Source of the DNA: Cyanosarcina radialis HA8281-LM2
GTDB lineage: Bacteria > Cyanobacteriota > Cyanobacteriia > Cyanobacteriales > CCAP-1448
Direction: 5' to 3'
DNA: 37,227 nucleotides
Assembly (NCBI GenBank): GCA_019359615.1
Contig: JAHHHA010000050.1
Location: 1-37,227 of the forward strand
In this document: piece after piece, positions 24,255 through 32,694 of the stretch
Layout of the letters: each line of letters opens with the position of its first letter
Position numbering within the stretch: the first letter of the stretch is position 1
Notes under the pieces: generated by a model
Database searches by the model: none
What the model was told of the DNA's origin: nothing
The model's input: only the letters and a program-made list of their open reading frames with translations
Made by a program: the position numbers and the translations under genes

Positions 24255-25319
24255 CTATGCGATCGCAGAATTCGAGTCACCCGATCGCTTTTTGAGTTTA
24301 TCGATCTGGGCTTGCAAATCCTCCCGCAAGGTTTGGGCTTGCTGGTAAGCAGTTCTGTTCTGGGAAATCGCTACATCTTTTGCGGCTGACAAGGGTTGAT
24401 ATGGGGGTTGCACTACATATTTGAGGCGAGTTCTCATCGCCCAAACTCCCATCGAAGGAAAGAGAATAAACACCACCATCAAGCCTGACACGGGGAAGAA
24501 AGGTAGCCTGAGCTTTTTGGCTAACGAGTCGATTCCGATCGCCCAAGGATGCAAAAATTCGCTGCCCAAACAAAGCACTGGTAAAATCGGAATTCGATAT
24601 TGTTGGCTCAAGCGGATAAAACTAGGATGAAAAGTCTGCAAGCGATCGCGCCTTAACCATCCTTTAGCAGGTCCCCGCCCACCTTCTGGGGCATACAACA
24701 GGATAGTTTTTTCGGCTAAAGCCGCTTCAAAGTGTTCGGCATCGGCTCTCACGCCACCTAAAACATCGCTCCACCCTGGAGGCAACCACCAAACCACCCA
24801 AGGATGATCGAAGATCGCCATGTGAGCCAAAGGTTGTACTACCCATCCTTGCGATCGATTCAAGGCATAAGCCAATCCCAAAAAGTCCCACGGAAAACAC
24901 ATTCCAGCATGATTCATCGCTACGATTGCCGGGCCGTTTGCAGGCAAATTCTCGACACCTTTTAACTCGATGCGAAAATAATGATTAGCGATCGCCCCGA
25001 TAATTTCATCAGCAAAAGCTTTTTGGTAATTGGGATCGAACTTACTGCCCTCGCTGCTAGGACGGCGACAACCGAGACGCAGCCAGCGAATTAACCAAGC
25101 TAAATAAAATCCCCCAGGAACGAGAAACAAGAGATATTCCAGCCAGTTCCAACCATCGGGATCGGCATGATAGTGTTGCCAATGGCGGTTAAATAAAATC
25201 AGCCAGCCTGGGGGATACCAAAGACAAAACCAATCGAACCAGGTAAATCGATAGTTGTGAACACTCCCAGCCACGCCATCTTGAATCTCGCTCTTCTCGG
25301 TCAACAACAGCGACCTCAA
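24255..25319 (-). CDS. Lysophospholipid acyltransferase (PlsC-like) family protein
   Basis: About 350 residues of a glycerolipid acyltransferase-type protein. It has an aromatic membrane-facing N-terminus (FTWFDWFCLWYPPGWLILF), a hydrophobic segment near 60-78, FRIELKGVENLPANGPAIVAMNHAG, and the acceptor/catalytic block NHAGMCFPWD at 136-145. Further on are LLYAPEGGRG and PILPVLCLGSEFLHPW. His and Asp are separated by seven residues rather than the usual four, so the substrate may differ from classic PlsC. The start is unclear: TTG 25319, TTG 25307 (with GAGG six bases upstream) or GTG 25274. All overlap the 5' end of the divergent membrane gene by 18-63 bases. Confidence 0.75.
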   Translation of the reverse strand: MRSLLLTEKSEIQDGVAGSVHNYRFTWFDWFCLWYPPGWLILFNRHWQHYHADPDGWNWLEYLLFLVPGGFYLAWLIRWLRLGCRRPSSEGSKFDPNYQKAFADEIIGAIANHYFRIELKGVENLPANGPAIVAMNHAGMCFPWDFLGLAYALNRSQGWVVQPLAHMAIFDHPWVVWWLPPGWSDVLGGVRADAEHFEAALAEKTILLYAPEGGRGPAKGWLRRDRLQTFHPSFIRLSQQYRIPILPVLCLGSEFLHPWAIGIDSLAKKLRLPFFPVSGLMVVFILFPSMGVWAMRTRLKYVVQPPYQPLSAAKDVAISQNRTAYQQAQTLREDLQAQIDKLKKRSGDSNSAIA

Positions 25320-25832
25320 CTAAATCTGTTGGTGGTTATTAGCGCGATTTTACCGGATATTCCGATTTTCGTGTTTTATTTTTTTGCCAAGCACGTCTAT
25401 CGTCTGCCAGCAAAGGAAATTTGGTCGGTAGCTTATTATCAACCCGTTTGGCAAAATATCATCGCTACCTTTCATTCTATTCCCCTGGCACTAATTGGCT
25501 GGGGTATCGCTCGTTATTACGGCAAGCCGATCGTAGAACTGTTCTGCTTGAGCCTATTGTGGCATTCTCTGCTCGATTTACCAGTTCATAGCGAGGACGC
25601 GCACCGACACTTTTTCCCTTTCAGCAATTATCGCTTTATCAGTCCGATCTCTTATTGGGACCCCAAGCACCATGGGAAAGTTGTGGCTTTAATTGAGTTA
25701 CTGTTGGTCTTGGTAGCGACCGTTCGCGTCTTTCCTTTCGTTCGTTCTTATATGGGTAGAGGGTTGATGGTGGTAGTGAATTTGTTTTATGCGATCGCCT
25801 ACTTCTTTAGACTTCTTGCAGAAGTCAGGTAA
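25257..25832 (+). CDS. Membrane protein of unknown function (metal-dependent hydrolase-like)
   Basis: A 191-residue integral membrane protein starting at a GTG (MNTPSHAILNLALLG). Hydrophobic segments lie near 25-42 (LLVVISAILPDIPIFVFYFF), 70-85, 95-110, 140-155 and 170-185. The MNTPSH start, the LPDIPIF segment and later His/Asp residues (LLWHSLLDLPVHSEDAHRHFFPFSNYRFISP) recall small membrane-bound proteins annotated as putative metal-dependent hydrolases, but I cannot name a reaction. Its 5' end overlaps the divergent acyltransferase gene, so both start regions must lie inside each other's coding sequence. Confidence 0.7.
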   Translation: MNTPSHAILNLALLGQQQRPQLNLLVVISAILPDIPIFVFYFFAKHVYRLPAKEIWSVAYYQPVWQNIIATFHSIPLALIGWGIARYYGKPIVELFCLSLLWHSLLDLPVHSEDAHRHFFPFSNYRFISPISYWDPKHHGKVVALIELLLVLVATVRVFPFVRSYMGRGLMVVVNLFYAIAYFFRLLAEVR

Positions 25833-26034
25833 TAGATAATAGTTAATAGGTATGAGTTTTGACGGTTTCAACAGTCCCAACAATTATTTTTTCACTTTTG
25901 CAGGAGGTGTTTTTTCTATCTTCGACGATAGGCGATCGAAACAATTGCCAATTCGCAATTTGCAATGTTTGTAAATCCCACATCACAGATTTGAGATTAT
26001 ACCAAATCCGGTTCTCATACCATCCATTGCTGCC

Positions 26035-26067
26035 CTCACCCCCAACCCCTCTCCCTTGGGAGAGGGG
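26035..26067. repeat. CCCTCACCCCCAACCCCTCTCCC palindromic repeat
   Basis: The arms CCCCTCTCCC and GGGAGAGGGG with a TT loop span 26046-26067 and are preceded by CCCTCACCCCCAA. It lies between convergent genes, 42 bases after which the permease gene ends. The same family is present after gmk at 17883-17919. The rest of the 276-base spacer (25833-26108) shows no gene. Confidence 0.8.
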
Positions 26068-26108
26068 AGAAAGATGTCTTTTAGACATTTAGCAAAATGG
26101 TATTGGTA

Positions 26109-27458
26109 TTATTTAGTTTTCGATGGCTCGACTTTCATGAAAATCCGATGCAGCAGAATTAGTAGAAGTCCGATGCCGACAAAGACGGATGCCAAAATAT
26201 GACTTTCCTTGGAGGCAAAAGCAATCAAAATCAAGTTAGAGAGTAAGGCTAAAGCTGGAATGACAAAAGGAACGTTAAATCCTCCCTCAACTCTGTTGCC
26301 ATAGCGTTGTTTGATGACTAACAGCGAGAGATTCACGCCGCAGAACATCAATAAAATCAAGGTGGCAGTCGTTCCCGCCAAGAATTGCAGCGTCCCAGAA
26401 AGAGCCAGAAAGATGACTATCGGCAAAATTACCAAGAACGTGCGATAGGGGGTACGCTGGCGGTGATGTAATTGGCTCAACCAAGCAGGCAACAAGCCTT
26501 CTCTCGACATTCCATATAACAACCGCGAAGCAGTGACAAAGTTGAGCAACGCCGTGTTGAGTACGGCAAATAGAGGAATGAACGCAAACAGAACGCGGGG
26601 AAAATTAGGCTGCGATCGCGTTACTACATCCAGCAGGGGGGCGTTGGAGGCTGCCAAGACTGACGGACTGATGACGCTGGTAGCCAGCAAAGAGACGATC
26701 GTATAGATAACGGTGGCTATGGCCAGTGCCAGCAAAATCGCTCTTGGGACGTTGCGTTCGGGATTTTTAACTTCCTCAGCGACATTGACAATATCCTCAA
26801 AGCCGATGAAGGCATAAAAAGCTAGGGCCGCGCCCTGAATTACTGCCACCCAAGGAACTGCTGAAGTATTAGCAATAGCGTTGGCAGTTCCAGCATCGAC
26901 ATTAGTGCCGCCACCGAGCAGAAATGTACTAGCAGCCAAGATGACGATAATCAAGCCAGAAACTTCGATCGCGGTACAAACGATATTGAGGGCAGAAGAT
27001 TCTGCTATGCCGCGAAAATTAACCAAAGTCAGCGCGGCAAAGAGACTCAAGACGATCGCCCAATCGGGAAATCCGGGAATAAAAGCATTGAGATAGCCTG
27101 CAAAAGCTTTGGAGAGGGTTGCCATAGAAACCAGGCAAGTGCAAAACATCAGCCAGCCGACGAGGAGAGAGAGCCATTCTTGCCGAAATGCTTGATGAAT
27201 GAAATATGCCACGCCGCCGCTGCGGGGAAAGCGGCTGCCCAGTTCGGCGTAACTCCAAGCCGTAAGCGCAGCAACGATGGCAGCAAAAGCAAACGAGGCC
27301 CAAACTAAAGAGCCAGAAATTCCGGCAATTTTGCCAATAACAGCATAAATACCCGCACCGAGAATATCTCCTACTCCATATATCGTCAGAGTAGCCAGAC
27401 CGAAAACTCGTTTGAGGGAATCTGCTTGTGTGTCTGTTTTTGCTTCCATACTTTTCAT
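26109..27458 (-). CDS. APC family amino acid permease
   Basis: A 449-residue secondary transporter with about twelve membrane segments, belonging to the amino acid-polyamine-organocation superfamily. The first segment carries the signature TIYGVGDILGAGIYAVIGKIAG (unwound Gly-rich substrate site), followed by AWSYAELGSRFPRSGGVAYF. A second landmark is AFYAFIGFEDIVNVAEEVKNPERNVPRAI, with the Glu typical of the group. Substrate cannot be told from sequence. ATG 27458 is chosen because AGG lies six bases upstream; a second ATG is three codons in. It is a single gene, with a short basic C-terminus (FMKVEPSKTK). Confidence 0.9.
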   Translation of the reverse strand: MKSMEAKTDTQADSLKRVFGLATLTIYGVGDILGAGIYAVIGKIAGISGSLVWASFAFAAIVAALTAWSYAELGSRFPRSGGVAYFIHQAFRQEWLSLLVGWLMFCTCLVSMATLSKAFAGYLNAFIPGFPDWAIVLSLFAALTLVNFRGIAESSALNIVCTAIEVSGLIIVILAASTFLLGGGTNVDAGTANAIANTSAVPWVAVIQGAALAFYAFIGFEDIVNVAEEVKNPERNVPRAILLALAIATVIYTIVSLLATSVISPSVLAASNAPLLDVVTRSQPNFPRVLFAFIPLFAVLNTALLNFVTASRLLYGMSREGLLPAWLSQLHHRQRTPYRTFLVILPIVIFLALSGTLQFLAGTTATLILLMFCGVNLSLLVIKQRYGNRVEGGFNVPFVIPALALLSNLILIAFASKESHILASVFVGIGLLLILLHRIFMKVEPSKTK

Positions 27459-27506
27459 TCAACCTGAAGATTTCTTCGACAGGAGTTCAGCATACCTTCG
27501 ATCGAA

Positions 27507-27549
27507 CTCCTCTTGTGGGATAGCCCAGAGGGCTATCCCACAAGAGGAG
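27507..27549. repeat. 20-bp-arm hairpin CTCCTCTTGTGGGATAGCCC
   Basis: Perfect 20-base arms with an AGA loop. The inner part is the same GTGGGATAGCC palindrome found at 3655-3681 and 5135-5161, but this copy is longest and error-free. It is in a divergent spacer where neither gene ends, so a terminator role is unlikely and a dispersed repeat is the better reading. Confidence 0.85.
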
Positions 27550-27760
27550 CTTGGCCTCAGCCTATCCAACTGCCAACTGCTATGAGGTATCCTTACTATC
27601 CAGATTCCAAAGTTATAGCAGATCTAATCCTGACTGCCATCAGCGGGGACGAAGGTGAGAAAAGATGCCTACCTCGATCGCATTTGGATTAGAAACAACC
27701 AGTCAAACATTAACCATCCTGGTAATATTTGGGCTAAAACAATTGTGAATTTCTAATTGA

Positions 27761-27794
27761 AATTGCGAATTGCGAATTAGCAATTGCGAATTGA
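27761..27794. repeat. AATTGCG short direct repeats
   Basis: Four imperfect AATTGCG(A) units, the same motif as at 251-286. A non-coding short tandem repeat just upstream of the dyad in front of the secreted protein gene. Confidence 0.6.
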
Positions 27795-27813
27795 AGTTGA
27801 CGGCTTAAATAAT

Positions 27814-27853
27814 ATATGGTAAAAAGTAGATTAAACTACTTTTTAGGTCATAT
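27814..27853 (+). promoter_or_regulatory. Dyad overlapping the ribosome site of the secreted protein gene
   Basis: ATATG...CATAT and AAAAAGTAG...CTACTTTTT form an imperfect 40-base dyad centred on TTAA and ending two bases before the ATG at 27856. The only Shine-Dalgarno-like sequence, AGGT at 27845-27848, lies within the right half, so folding would mask it. Its core matches the perfect palindrome at 75-110. A DNA operator or an RNA stem are both possible. Confidence 0.5.
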
Positions 27854-27855
27854 CT

Positions 27856-28347
27856 ATGAAACTATTCAGTAACCGCTTTTTTTCATATACAGGTGTAGTA
27901 GCGATCGCTTATTTGGCATTGCAATCGGGAGCTTGGTTAATCGAGGCTAAACCTTCATTCGCCCAGAGTTCGGCAAATTGTATCAAAGTGGCAGGCAATA
28001 GCCCAATCAGAGATGAAAGAGATATATCGGTAGGCAAAAAATCGGAGCGCAGTCTTTGGAGTTTAAGAGCTTATCCGAACTTTTTCCATTTATTTACCTG
28101 TAAGCCAGAAAGTTCGCTAACTACTTTAGATGGTTCTTTAGCAATTCCAGATGATTCTACCTTGCTGTCAGCCGACATTTTGTTTTATCGAGATGGCAAA
28201 TTAGAAGAAACCATTAAGGTTTCTAGAGATGCAGTAAATAATTTTACCTTTAACCTCAGTGGCGCTCAAACTTTTGCCATTGAATATCGGTTTGTCGGCG
28301 GTGGTAGTTCCGATGTTATGTACGCCCTGAAATGGGATTTTAAATAA
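27856..28347 (+). CDS. Secreted protein of unknown function
   Basis: 163 residues with a signal peptide: KLFSNR, a hydrophobic stretch at 11-26, and cleavage likely after PSFAQ near 37. The mature part has two cysteines (NCIKVAG and FTCKPE) that may pair, and strands such as SADILFYRDGKLEETIKV and FAIEYRFVGGG ending YALKWDFK. This loosely recalls NPCBM-like carbohydrate-associated sandwich domains; I do not recognise the family with confidence. The gene is preceded by a dyad that covers its ribosome site and is followed by a repeat array. Confidence 0.7.
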   Translation: MKLFSNRFFSYTGVVAIAYLALQSGAWLIEAKPSFAQSSANCIKVAGNSPIRDERDISVGKKSERSLWSLRAYPNFFHLFTCKPESSLTTLDGSLAIPDDSTLLSADILFYRDGKLEETIKVSRDAVNNFTFNLSGAQTFAIEYRFVGGGSSDVMYALKWDFK

Positions 28348-28503
28348 GAAGTTCAGAAGTTCAGAAGTTCAGGAGTTTAGGAGTTTAGGAGTTCAGGAGT
28401 TCAGAAGTCAGAAGTCAGAAGTCAGAAGTCAGAAGTCAGAAGTTAATTTCCTCCCTTGCTCCCCTGCCTCCCCTGCTTCCCCATCTCCCCATCTCCCCCT
28501 CTC
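28348..28503 (+). repeat. Composite array: AGTTCAG / AGTCAGA, then CCCCTGC / CCCCATCT repeats
   Basis: Heptamers GTTCAGA, GTTTAGG and GTCAGAA run from 28348 to about 28441, then TTAATTT joins them to CCCCTGCCTC and CCCCATCT units ending at the purM stop. It is a convergent spacer. The heptamers drift from TTCAG to TCAG types, showing several rounds of local duplication. Confidence 0.9.
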
Positions 28504-28505
28504 TC

Positions 28506-29534
28506 TTACTCAGGTAGTCCGATAAGTTCGCCACTGCCAGCGATCGCTTCACCAATAACATCGGCTTTTAACCCTCGATCGTTAAACCAATCGAGGGTTT
28601 TTTGCGCTCGATCTGAAGCCACGAGCAAGACAAAACCAATGCCCATATTAAAGGTATTAAACATGGCGGTAGAACTGACCTCTCCCATCTCGGCTAACCA
28701 GGAAAAAATGGGGGGAATAGTCCAACTATGGGGGTCAATTTTAATCGATCGACCTGTTCCCAAACAGCGGGGTAAATTTTCTGGCAACCCGCCACCCGTA
28801 ATGTGAGCCATGCCGCGAATATCGATGCCAGCACGGAGAGCTTCGAGAACGGGTTTGACGTAAATTCTGGTAGGTGCGAGTAAGATTTCTCCTAAACTTT
28901 GACTGCTGAGAATTTCAGGAGAGAAATCTAAAGAAAGTTGGCGATCGCTAATAATTTTCCGGACTAAACTAAAACCGTTGCTATGAACTCCACTGCTGGC
29001 CAAACCAATAGCTACATCGCCGATTTCGACTTTAGAACCATCAATAATTTGGCTCTTTTCCACAATTCCCACGCAAAAACCTGCCAAATCGTACTCGCCT
29101 ACCTGATAAAAACCAGGCATCTCAGCGGTTTCTCCCCCTAGCAAAGCACACCCAGCTTGACGGCAACCTTCAGCAATTCCCGCCACAACTTCAGCTAGTT
29201 GTTCCGAATCGAGTTTACTGGTAGCCAAATAATCTAAAAAGAATAGCGGCTCGGCTCCCGATGTTAAAACATCGTTGACGGACATCGCTACTAAGTCGAT
29301 GCCAACGGTATCGTGGCGGTTTAAGATGCCAGCAAGTTTCAACTTAGTGCCTGCACCATCAGTGCCAGAAACCAAAACGGGTTCTCGATAGCCTGCGGGC
29401 AATTGAAAGCAACCGCTAAAGCCTCCGAATCCTCCCAAAACTTCAGGTCGGTGCGTGCTTTGTACCATGGTGCGGATGCGATCGACAAAAGCCCTTCCCG
29501 CTTCAACATCTACACCTGCGTCTCGATAATCCAT
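28506..29534 (-). CDS. purM: Phosphoribosylformylglycinamidine cyclo-ligase (AIR synthase)
   Basis: The fifth step of purine synthesis: ATP-dependent closure of FGAM to aminoimidazole ribotide in the cytosol. 342 residues, normal for PurM. Motifs: [13 protein letters not shown] at the start, [72 protein letters not shown], and [16 protein letters not shown]. The C-terminal [13 protein letters not shown] is intact. Transcribed alone, divergent from the ABC binding protein. With gmk and the adenosine deaminase it makes three purine genes in the window, but they are far apart and not an operon. Confidence 0.97.
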   Translation of the reverse strand: MDYRDAGVDVEAGRAFVDRIRTMVQSTHRPEVLGGFGGFSGCFQLPAGYREPVLVSGTDGAGTKLKLAGILNRHDTVGIDLVAMSVNDVLTSGAEPLFFLDYLATSKLDSEQLAEVVAGIAEGCRQAGCALLGGETAEMPGFYQVGEYDLAGFCVGIVEKSQIIDGSKVEIGDVAIGLASSGVHSNGFSLVRKIISDRQLSLDFSPEILSSQSLGEILLAPTRIYVKPVLEALRAGIDIRGMAHITGGGLPENLPRCLGTGRSIKIDPHSWTIPPIFSWLAEMGEVSSTAMFNTFNMGIGFVLLVASDRAQKTLDWFNDRGLKADVIGEAIAGSGELIGLPE

Positions 29535-29735
29535 CTTTAGCTCTCATCTCGAACTATTACATTATCGATGATGGCCGTTCGTTGTCGATCGCTGGGCTGC
29601 CACCTAACTGCAAACGAGGGAGTAGAAAAATGTAGTATGATATCCAATCCATCAGCACAAATCGATCGACGATCCGTGCTACCGCAAAGGCTCCGCCAAG
29701 ACTTTTCGAGCCTATTATCTAAACATTTAAAGCCT

Positions 29736-31394
29736 ATGAACTGGTTTCGCCTGTTTGCCCAGCCGTGGCGACCTTGGGGAAAATTTGTTACCCTCTTTTG
29801 TTTATGTTTGGTACTGGCGATCGCTTGCACCAGGCCGCCTAGTCCTTCAGGTTCGGGTGGTTCTCCCACCGCTGGCAGTGGATCGGGTGACGGTCGAGTG
29901 ACCATCGGCACGACTCAAAAGCCTAGAACCCTAGATCCGGCTGATGCCTACGAACTGCGATCGATCAACTTAATTTACAACATGAGCGATCGCCTCTATA
30001 CCTACACCCCAGGTAGCACGGAAATCAAACCCCAACTAGCCACAGCTTTACCCAAAGTCAGCGCCGATGGTTTGACTTATACTATTCCCTTGCGATCGGG
30101 AGTGGTTTTTCACGACGGTACGCCCTTCGATGCCGCTGCCATGGCCTTTTCCTTAAAACGGTTTGCGGAAAATAAAGGTAAACCCTCGTTCTTGCTGTCA
30201 GATTTGGTAGCCTCGATCGAAGCCACTAGCAAAGAGGAACTGACAATTAAACTCAAAAAGCCATTTGCTGCCTTTCCTTCATTGCTAGCATTCGGCGGCA
30301 CTGGAGCAGTTTCTCCCAAAGCTTACGAATTGGGAGCAGGTAAATTTAAACCAGATACTTTTGTCGGCACCGGCCCTTACAAATTAGGGAAATATAGTCC
30401 AGATTCCGTCCGCTTGGAGGTATTTGACAAGTATTGGGGCGAAAAACCGACTAATAAAGGCATTAACTGGCAGATATACACCAACAATCCGGGGAATTTA
30501 TTTAACGCCTTCAAAACCAAATCGGTCGATGTGGCTTACATTTCCCTCAAACCGGAGCAAGTTCGCAACTTAGAAGATGGGGCTAAAAAAGGCAATTGGC
30601 AAGCAATTTCATCTCAAGGCAGCGCTATCAGTTATATAGTTCTCAACCGCCGCCAAAAACCTTTAGATAACCCAGTTGTCAGACAAGCGATCGCGGCCTT
30701 TGTCAATCGCACGCTGCTGAACGAACGGGTACTATACAATCAAGCCGAACCGCTCTATAGTACGATTCCTAATACTTTCGACGTTTCCCTACCCGTCTTC
30801 AAAGACCAGTATGGAGATGGCAACATCGACAAAGCCAAACAATTGCTCCAACAAGCCGGATTTTCCGCTGCCAATCCGGTGAAGTTGCAAGTTTGGTATC
30901 CATCGGCTTCGCCAACTCGCAGCGTCACCGCCAACGTTCTCAAAGAATACGCCCAAAAAGAGATGGGGGGAATGTTGCAGTTCGAGCCAAGTAATGTCGA
31001 AGGTGCAACCTTTTTTAAAGACATTACCAGGGGTGTTTATCCGGTCGCTTTGTTAGATTGGTATCCCGACTTTCTCGATCCCGATAACTTCGTGCAACCA
31101 TTTTTAGAGTGTCCCAAAGGTTCGGACGCTAATGGTTGCGAACAGGGAGGGAGTCAAACTCAGGGGTCTTTTTATTACAGCGCGAAGATGAATCAGTTAA
31201 TCGATGCCGAACGCAAAGAACAAAACCCCGAAGCCCGCAGAAAAATCTTTGCCGACATTCAAAACCTAATCGCCCAAGATGTCCCCTTAGTTCCCCTGTG
31301 GCAAAGCAAGGATTTTGCCTTCGCTCAAACTGGCGTTTCTGGCGTAGCGATCGATCCAACTCAAATTTTGCCCTACTCGACCATGAAAAAGTAA
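29736..31394 (+). CDS. ABC transporter substrate-binding lipoprotein (family 5, peptide/nickel type)
   Basis: A 552-residue binding protein of the DppA/OppA class. I start at the ATG 29736 (MNWFRLFAQPW), which places a signal sequence before Cys31 (LVLAIAC), a probable lipoprotein; the longer frame from 29568 adds 56 unlikely residues. A Gly/Ser linker follows, then VTIGTTQKPRTLDPADAYE, VFHDGTPFDAAAMAFSLKRF, TFVGTGPYKLGKY, VVRQAIAAFVNR, and VPLVPLWQSKDFAF near the end. It delivers oligopeptides or similar solutes to the permease encoded next. A repeat array of about 230 bases lies between the two genes. No ATPase gene is nearby. Confidence 0.9.
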   Translation: MNWFRLFAQPWRPWGKFVTLFCLCLVLAIACTRPPSPSGSGGSPTAGSGSGDGRVTIGTTQKPRTLDPADAYELRSINLIYNMSDRLYTYTPGSTEIKPQLATALPKVSADGLTYTIPLRSGVVFHDGTPFDAAAMAFSLKRFAENKGKPSFLLSDLVASIEATSKEELTIKLKKPFAAFPSLLAFGGTGAVSPKAYELGAGKFKPDTFVGTGPYKLGKYSPDSVRLEVFDKYWGEKPTNKGINWQIYTNNPGNLFNAFKTKSVDVAYISLKPEQVRNLEDGAKKGNWQAISSQGSAISYIVLNRRQKPLDNPVVRQAIAAFVNRTLLNERVLYNQAEPLYSTIPNTFDVSLPVFKDQYGDGNIDKAKQLLQQAGFSAANPVKLQVWYPSASPTRSVTANVLKEYAQKEMGGMLQFEPSNVEGATFFKDITRGVYPVALLDWYPDFLDPDNFVQPFLECPKGSDANGCEQGGSQTQGSFYYSAKMNQLIDAERKEQNPEARRKIFADIQNLIAQDVPLVPLWQSKDFAFAQTGVSGVAIDPTQILPYSTMKK

Positions 31395-31622
31395 TGGGGC
31401 ATAGGGCATAGGGCATGGGGCATGGGGCATGGGTTAGGAGTTGAGGAGTATGCACCGAGCGCAGGCTGCGCCAACAGAATGTCAGTTGTCAGTGGTTAAT
31501 TTTCCCCTCTGCTCCCCATCTTCCCATCTCCCCATCTCCCCATCTCCCCATCTCCCCATCTTCCCATCTCCCCATCTCCCCATCTCCCCATCTCCCCATC
31601 TTCCCATCTCCCCATCTCCCCC
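31395..31622 (+). repeat. Composite array ending at a start codon: GGGGCAT units, then 13 x CCCCATCT
   Basis: GGGGCATAGGGCAT-type repeats occupy 31395-31436, then a unique joint with TGTCAGTTGTCAGT. From 31514 to 31617 are 13 exact-length 8-base units, CCCCATCT or TCCCATCT. The T variant is units 2, 7 and 12, so a 40-base higher-order period is present. Five C residues separate the array from the permease ATG. Confidence 0.95.
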
Positions 31623-32648
31623 ATGTCTCGTTCTAAAGCCTTACAGTATTACGTTGTTGCCCGTCTGCTGCTCGCCCCGTTGATGCTGTGGACGATCGTT
31701 ACCATCGTCTTTCTCTTACTGCGGGCGACTCCAGGAGATCCTATAGATGCCATTTTAGGCGGTCGCGCTCCAGAAGAGGTCAAAGCCGAACTCAGAGAAA
31801 GGCTGGGCTTTAATGCCCCGTTGTGGTTGCAATATGTCACTTACTTGGGTAAATTGCTGCAACTCGATTTGGGAACTTCCCTCAGTGCTAGCGGCAAATC
31901 GGTGTGGTCGATCGTGCAAGAACACTTCCCCGCGACTGTAGAATTAGCCGTGTTTAGTATGGCGATCGCAGTTATTGTTGGGGTGGCTATTGGCATTTTT
32001 TCTGCCTCCCGTCCGGGGACGATTATCGATGCCAGCGGTCGGTTGTTCGGCATTATCAGTTACTCCCTGCCGATGTTTTGGGTGGGGATGCTGCTGCAAT
32101 TGATCTTTGCGGTCCAGTTGGATTGGTTTCCGGCTCAAAAGCGTTTCCCAGAAGCCCTGCCGCCACCAGAAACTATCACCGGGCTGTTTACGATCGATAG
32201 CTTGTTGCACGGCGATTTGGGCCAGTTTTTCACCTCTCTCTACTACCTGGCTTTACCGAGTCTGACTTTAGGTATTCTCTTAAGCGGCATTTTTGAGCGG
32301 ATCGTTCGGGTCAACCTCAAGCAAACGCTCAAAGCTGACTATGTAGAGGCAGCTAGAGCTAGAGGTGTGGGCGAAAGGCGAATTATTATGGCTCATGCCT
32401 TAAAAAACGCCTTAATTCCCGTGATTACCATCTTAGGGCTGACGCTGGCTTCATTGTTAGGCGGAGCAGTGCTAACTGAAGTTACTTTTTCCTGGCCTGG
32501 ATTGGGCAATCGACTATTTGAAGCGATCGTCGAACGAGATTATCCTACAGTTCAGGGAGTAATGGTATTTTTTGCTGCGATCGTGGTAATTGCTAGCATT
32601 GCGATCGATGTTTTAAATGCCTACATCGATCCTCGCATTCGATATTAA
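31623..32648 (+). CDS. ABC transporter permease (DppB/OppB type)
   Basis: A 341-residue inner-membrane permease with six predicted membrane segments. N-terminal LLLAPLMLWTIVTIVFLLLRATPGDP is the OppB-type start. The cytoplasmic EAA loop is VEAARARGVGERRIIMAHALKNALIPV, which docks the ATPase. The C-terminal GGAVLTEVTFSWPGLGNRLFEAIVERDYPTVQG is conserved in the family. It pairs with the binding protein upstream on the same strand; a second permease (DppC type) and ATPases must be encoded elsewhere. The start has no Shine-Dalgarno sequence, because a CCCCATCT array abuts the ATG. Confidence 0.92.
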   Translation: MSRSKALQYYVVARLLLAPLMLWTIVTIVFLLLRATPGDPIDAILGGRAPEEVKAELRERLGFNAPLWLQYVTYLGKLLQLDLGTSLSASGKSVWSIVQEHFPATVELAVFSMAIAVIVGVAIGIFSASRPGTIIDASGRLFGIISYSLPMFWVGMLLQLIFAVQLDWFPAQKRFPEALPPPETITGLFTIDSLLHGDLGQFFTSLYYLALPSLTLGILLSGIFERIVRVNLKQTLKADYVEAARARGVGERRIIMAHALKNALIPVITILGLTLASLLGGAVLTEVTFSWPGLGNRLFEAIVERDYPTVQGVMVFFAAIVVIASIAIDVLNAYIDPRIRY

Positions 32649-32694
32649 AAGGAGAGGGCAAAGAGATTGTAGGGGGCGCAAAGCATTCATTGGT

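Larger units (their letters stand above)
27459..27855. other. Repeat-rich divergent spacer
   Basis: A 397-base region between the permease (leftward) and the secreted protein (rightward). It holds a 43-bp hairpin (27507-27549), AATTGCG reiterations (27761-27794) and a dyad (27814-27853). No coding frame is convincing. Confidence 0.6.

Noticed and set aside
28348-28503. Heterocyst- or phase-variation recombination site
   Set aside because: Only tandem repeats are seen, with no invertase, no long inverted arms and no interrupted gene.
29568-29735. Longer start of the ABC binding protein adding 56 residues
   Set aside because: It would bury the lipoprotein signal in the middle of the protein; the ATG at 29736 places it at the N-terminus.
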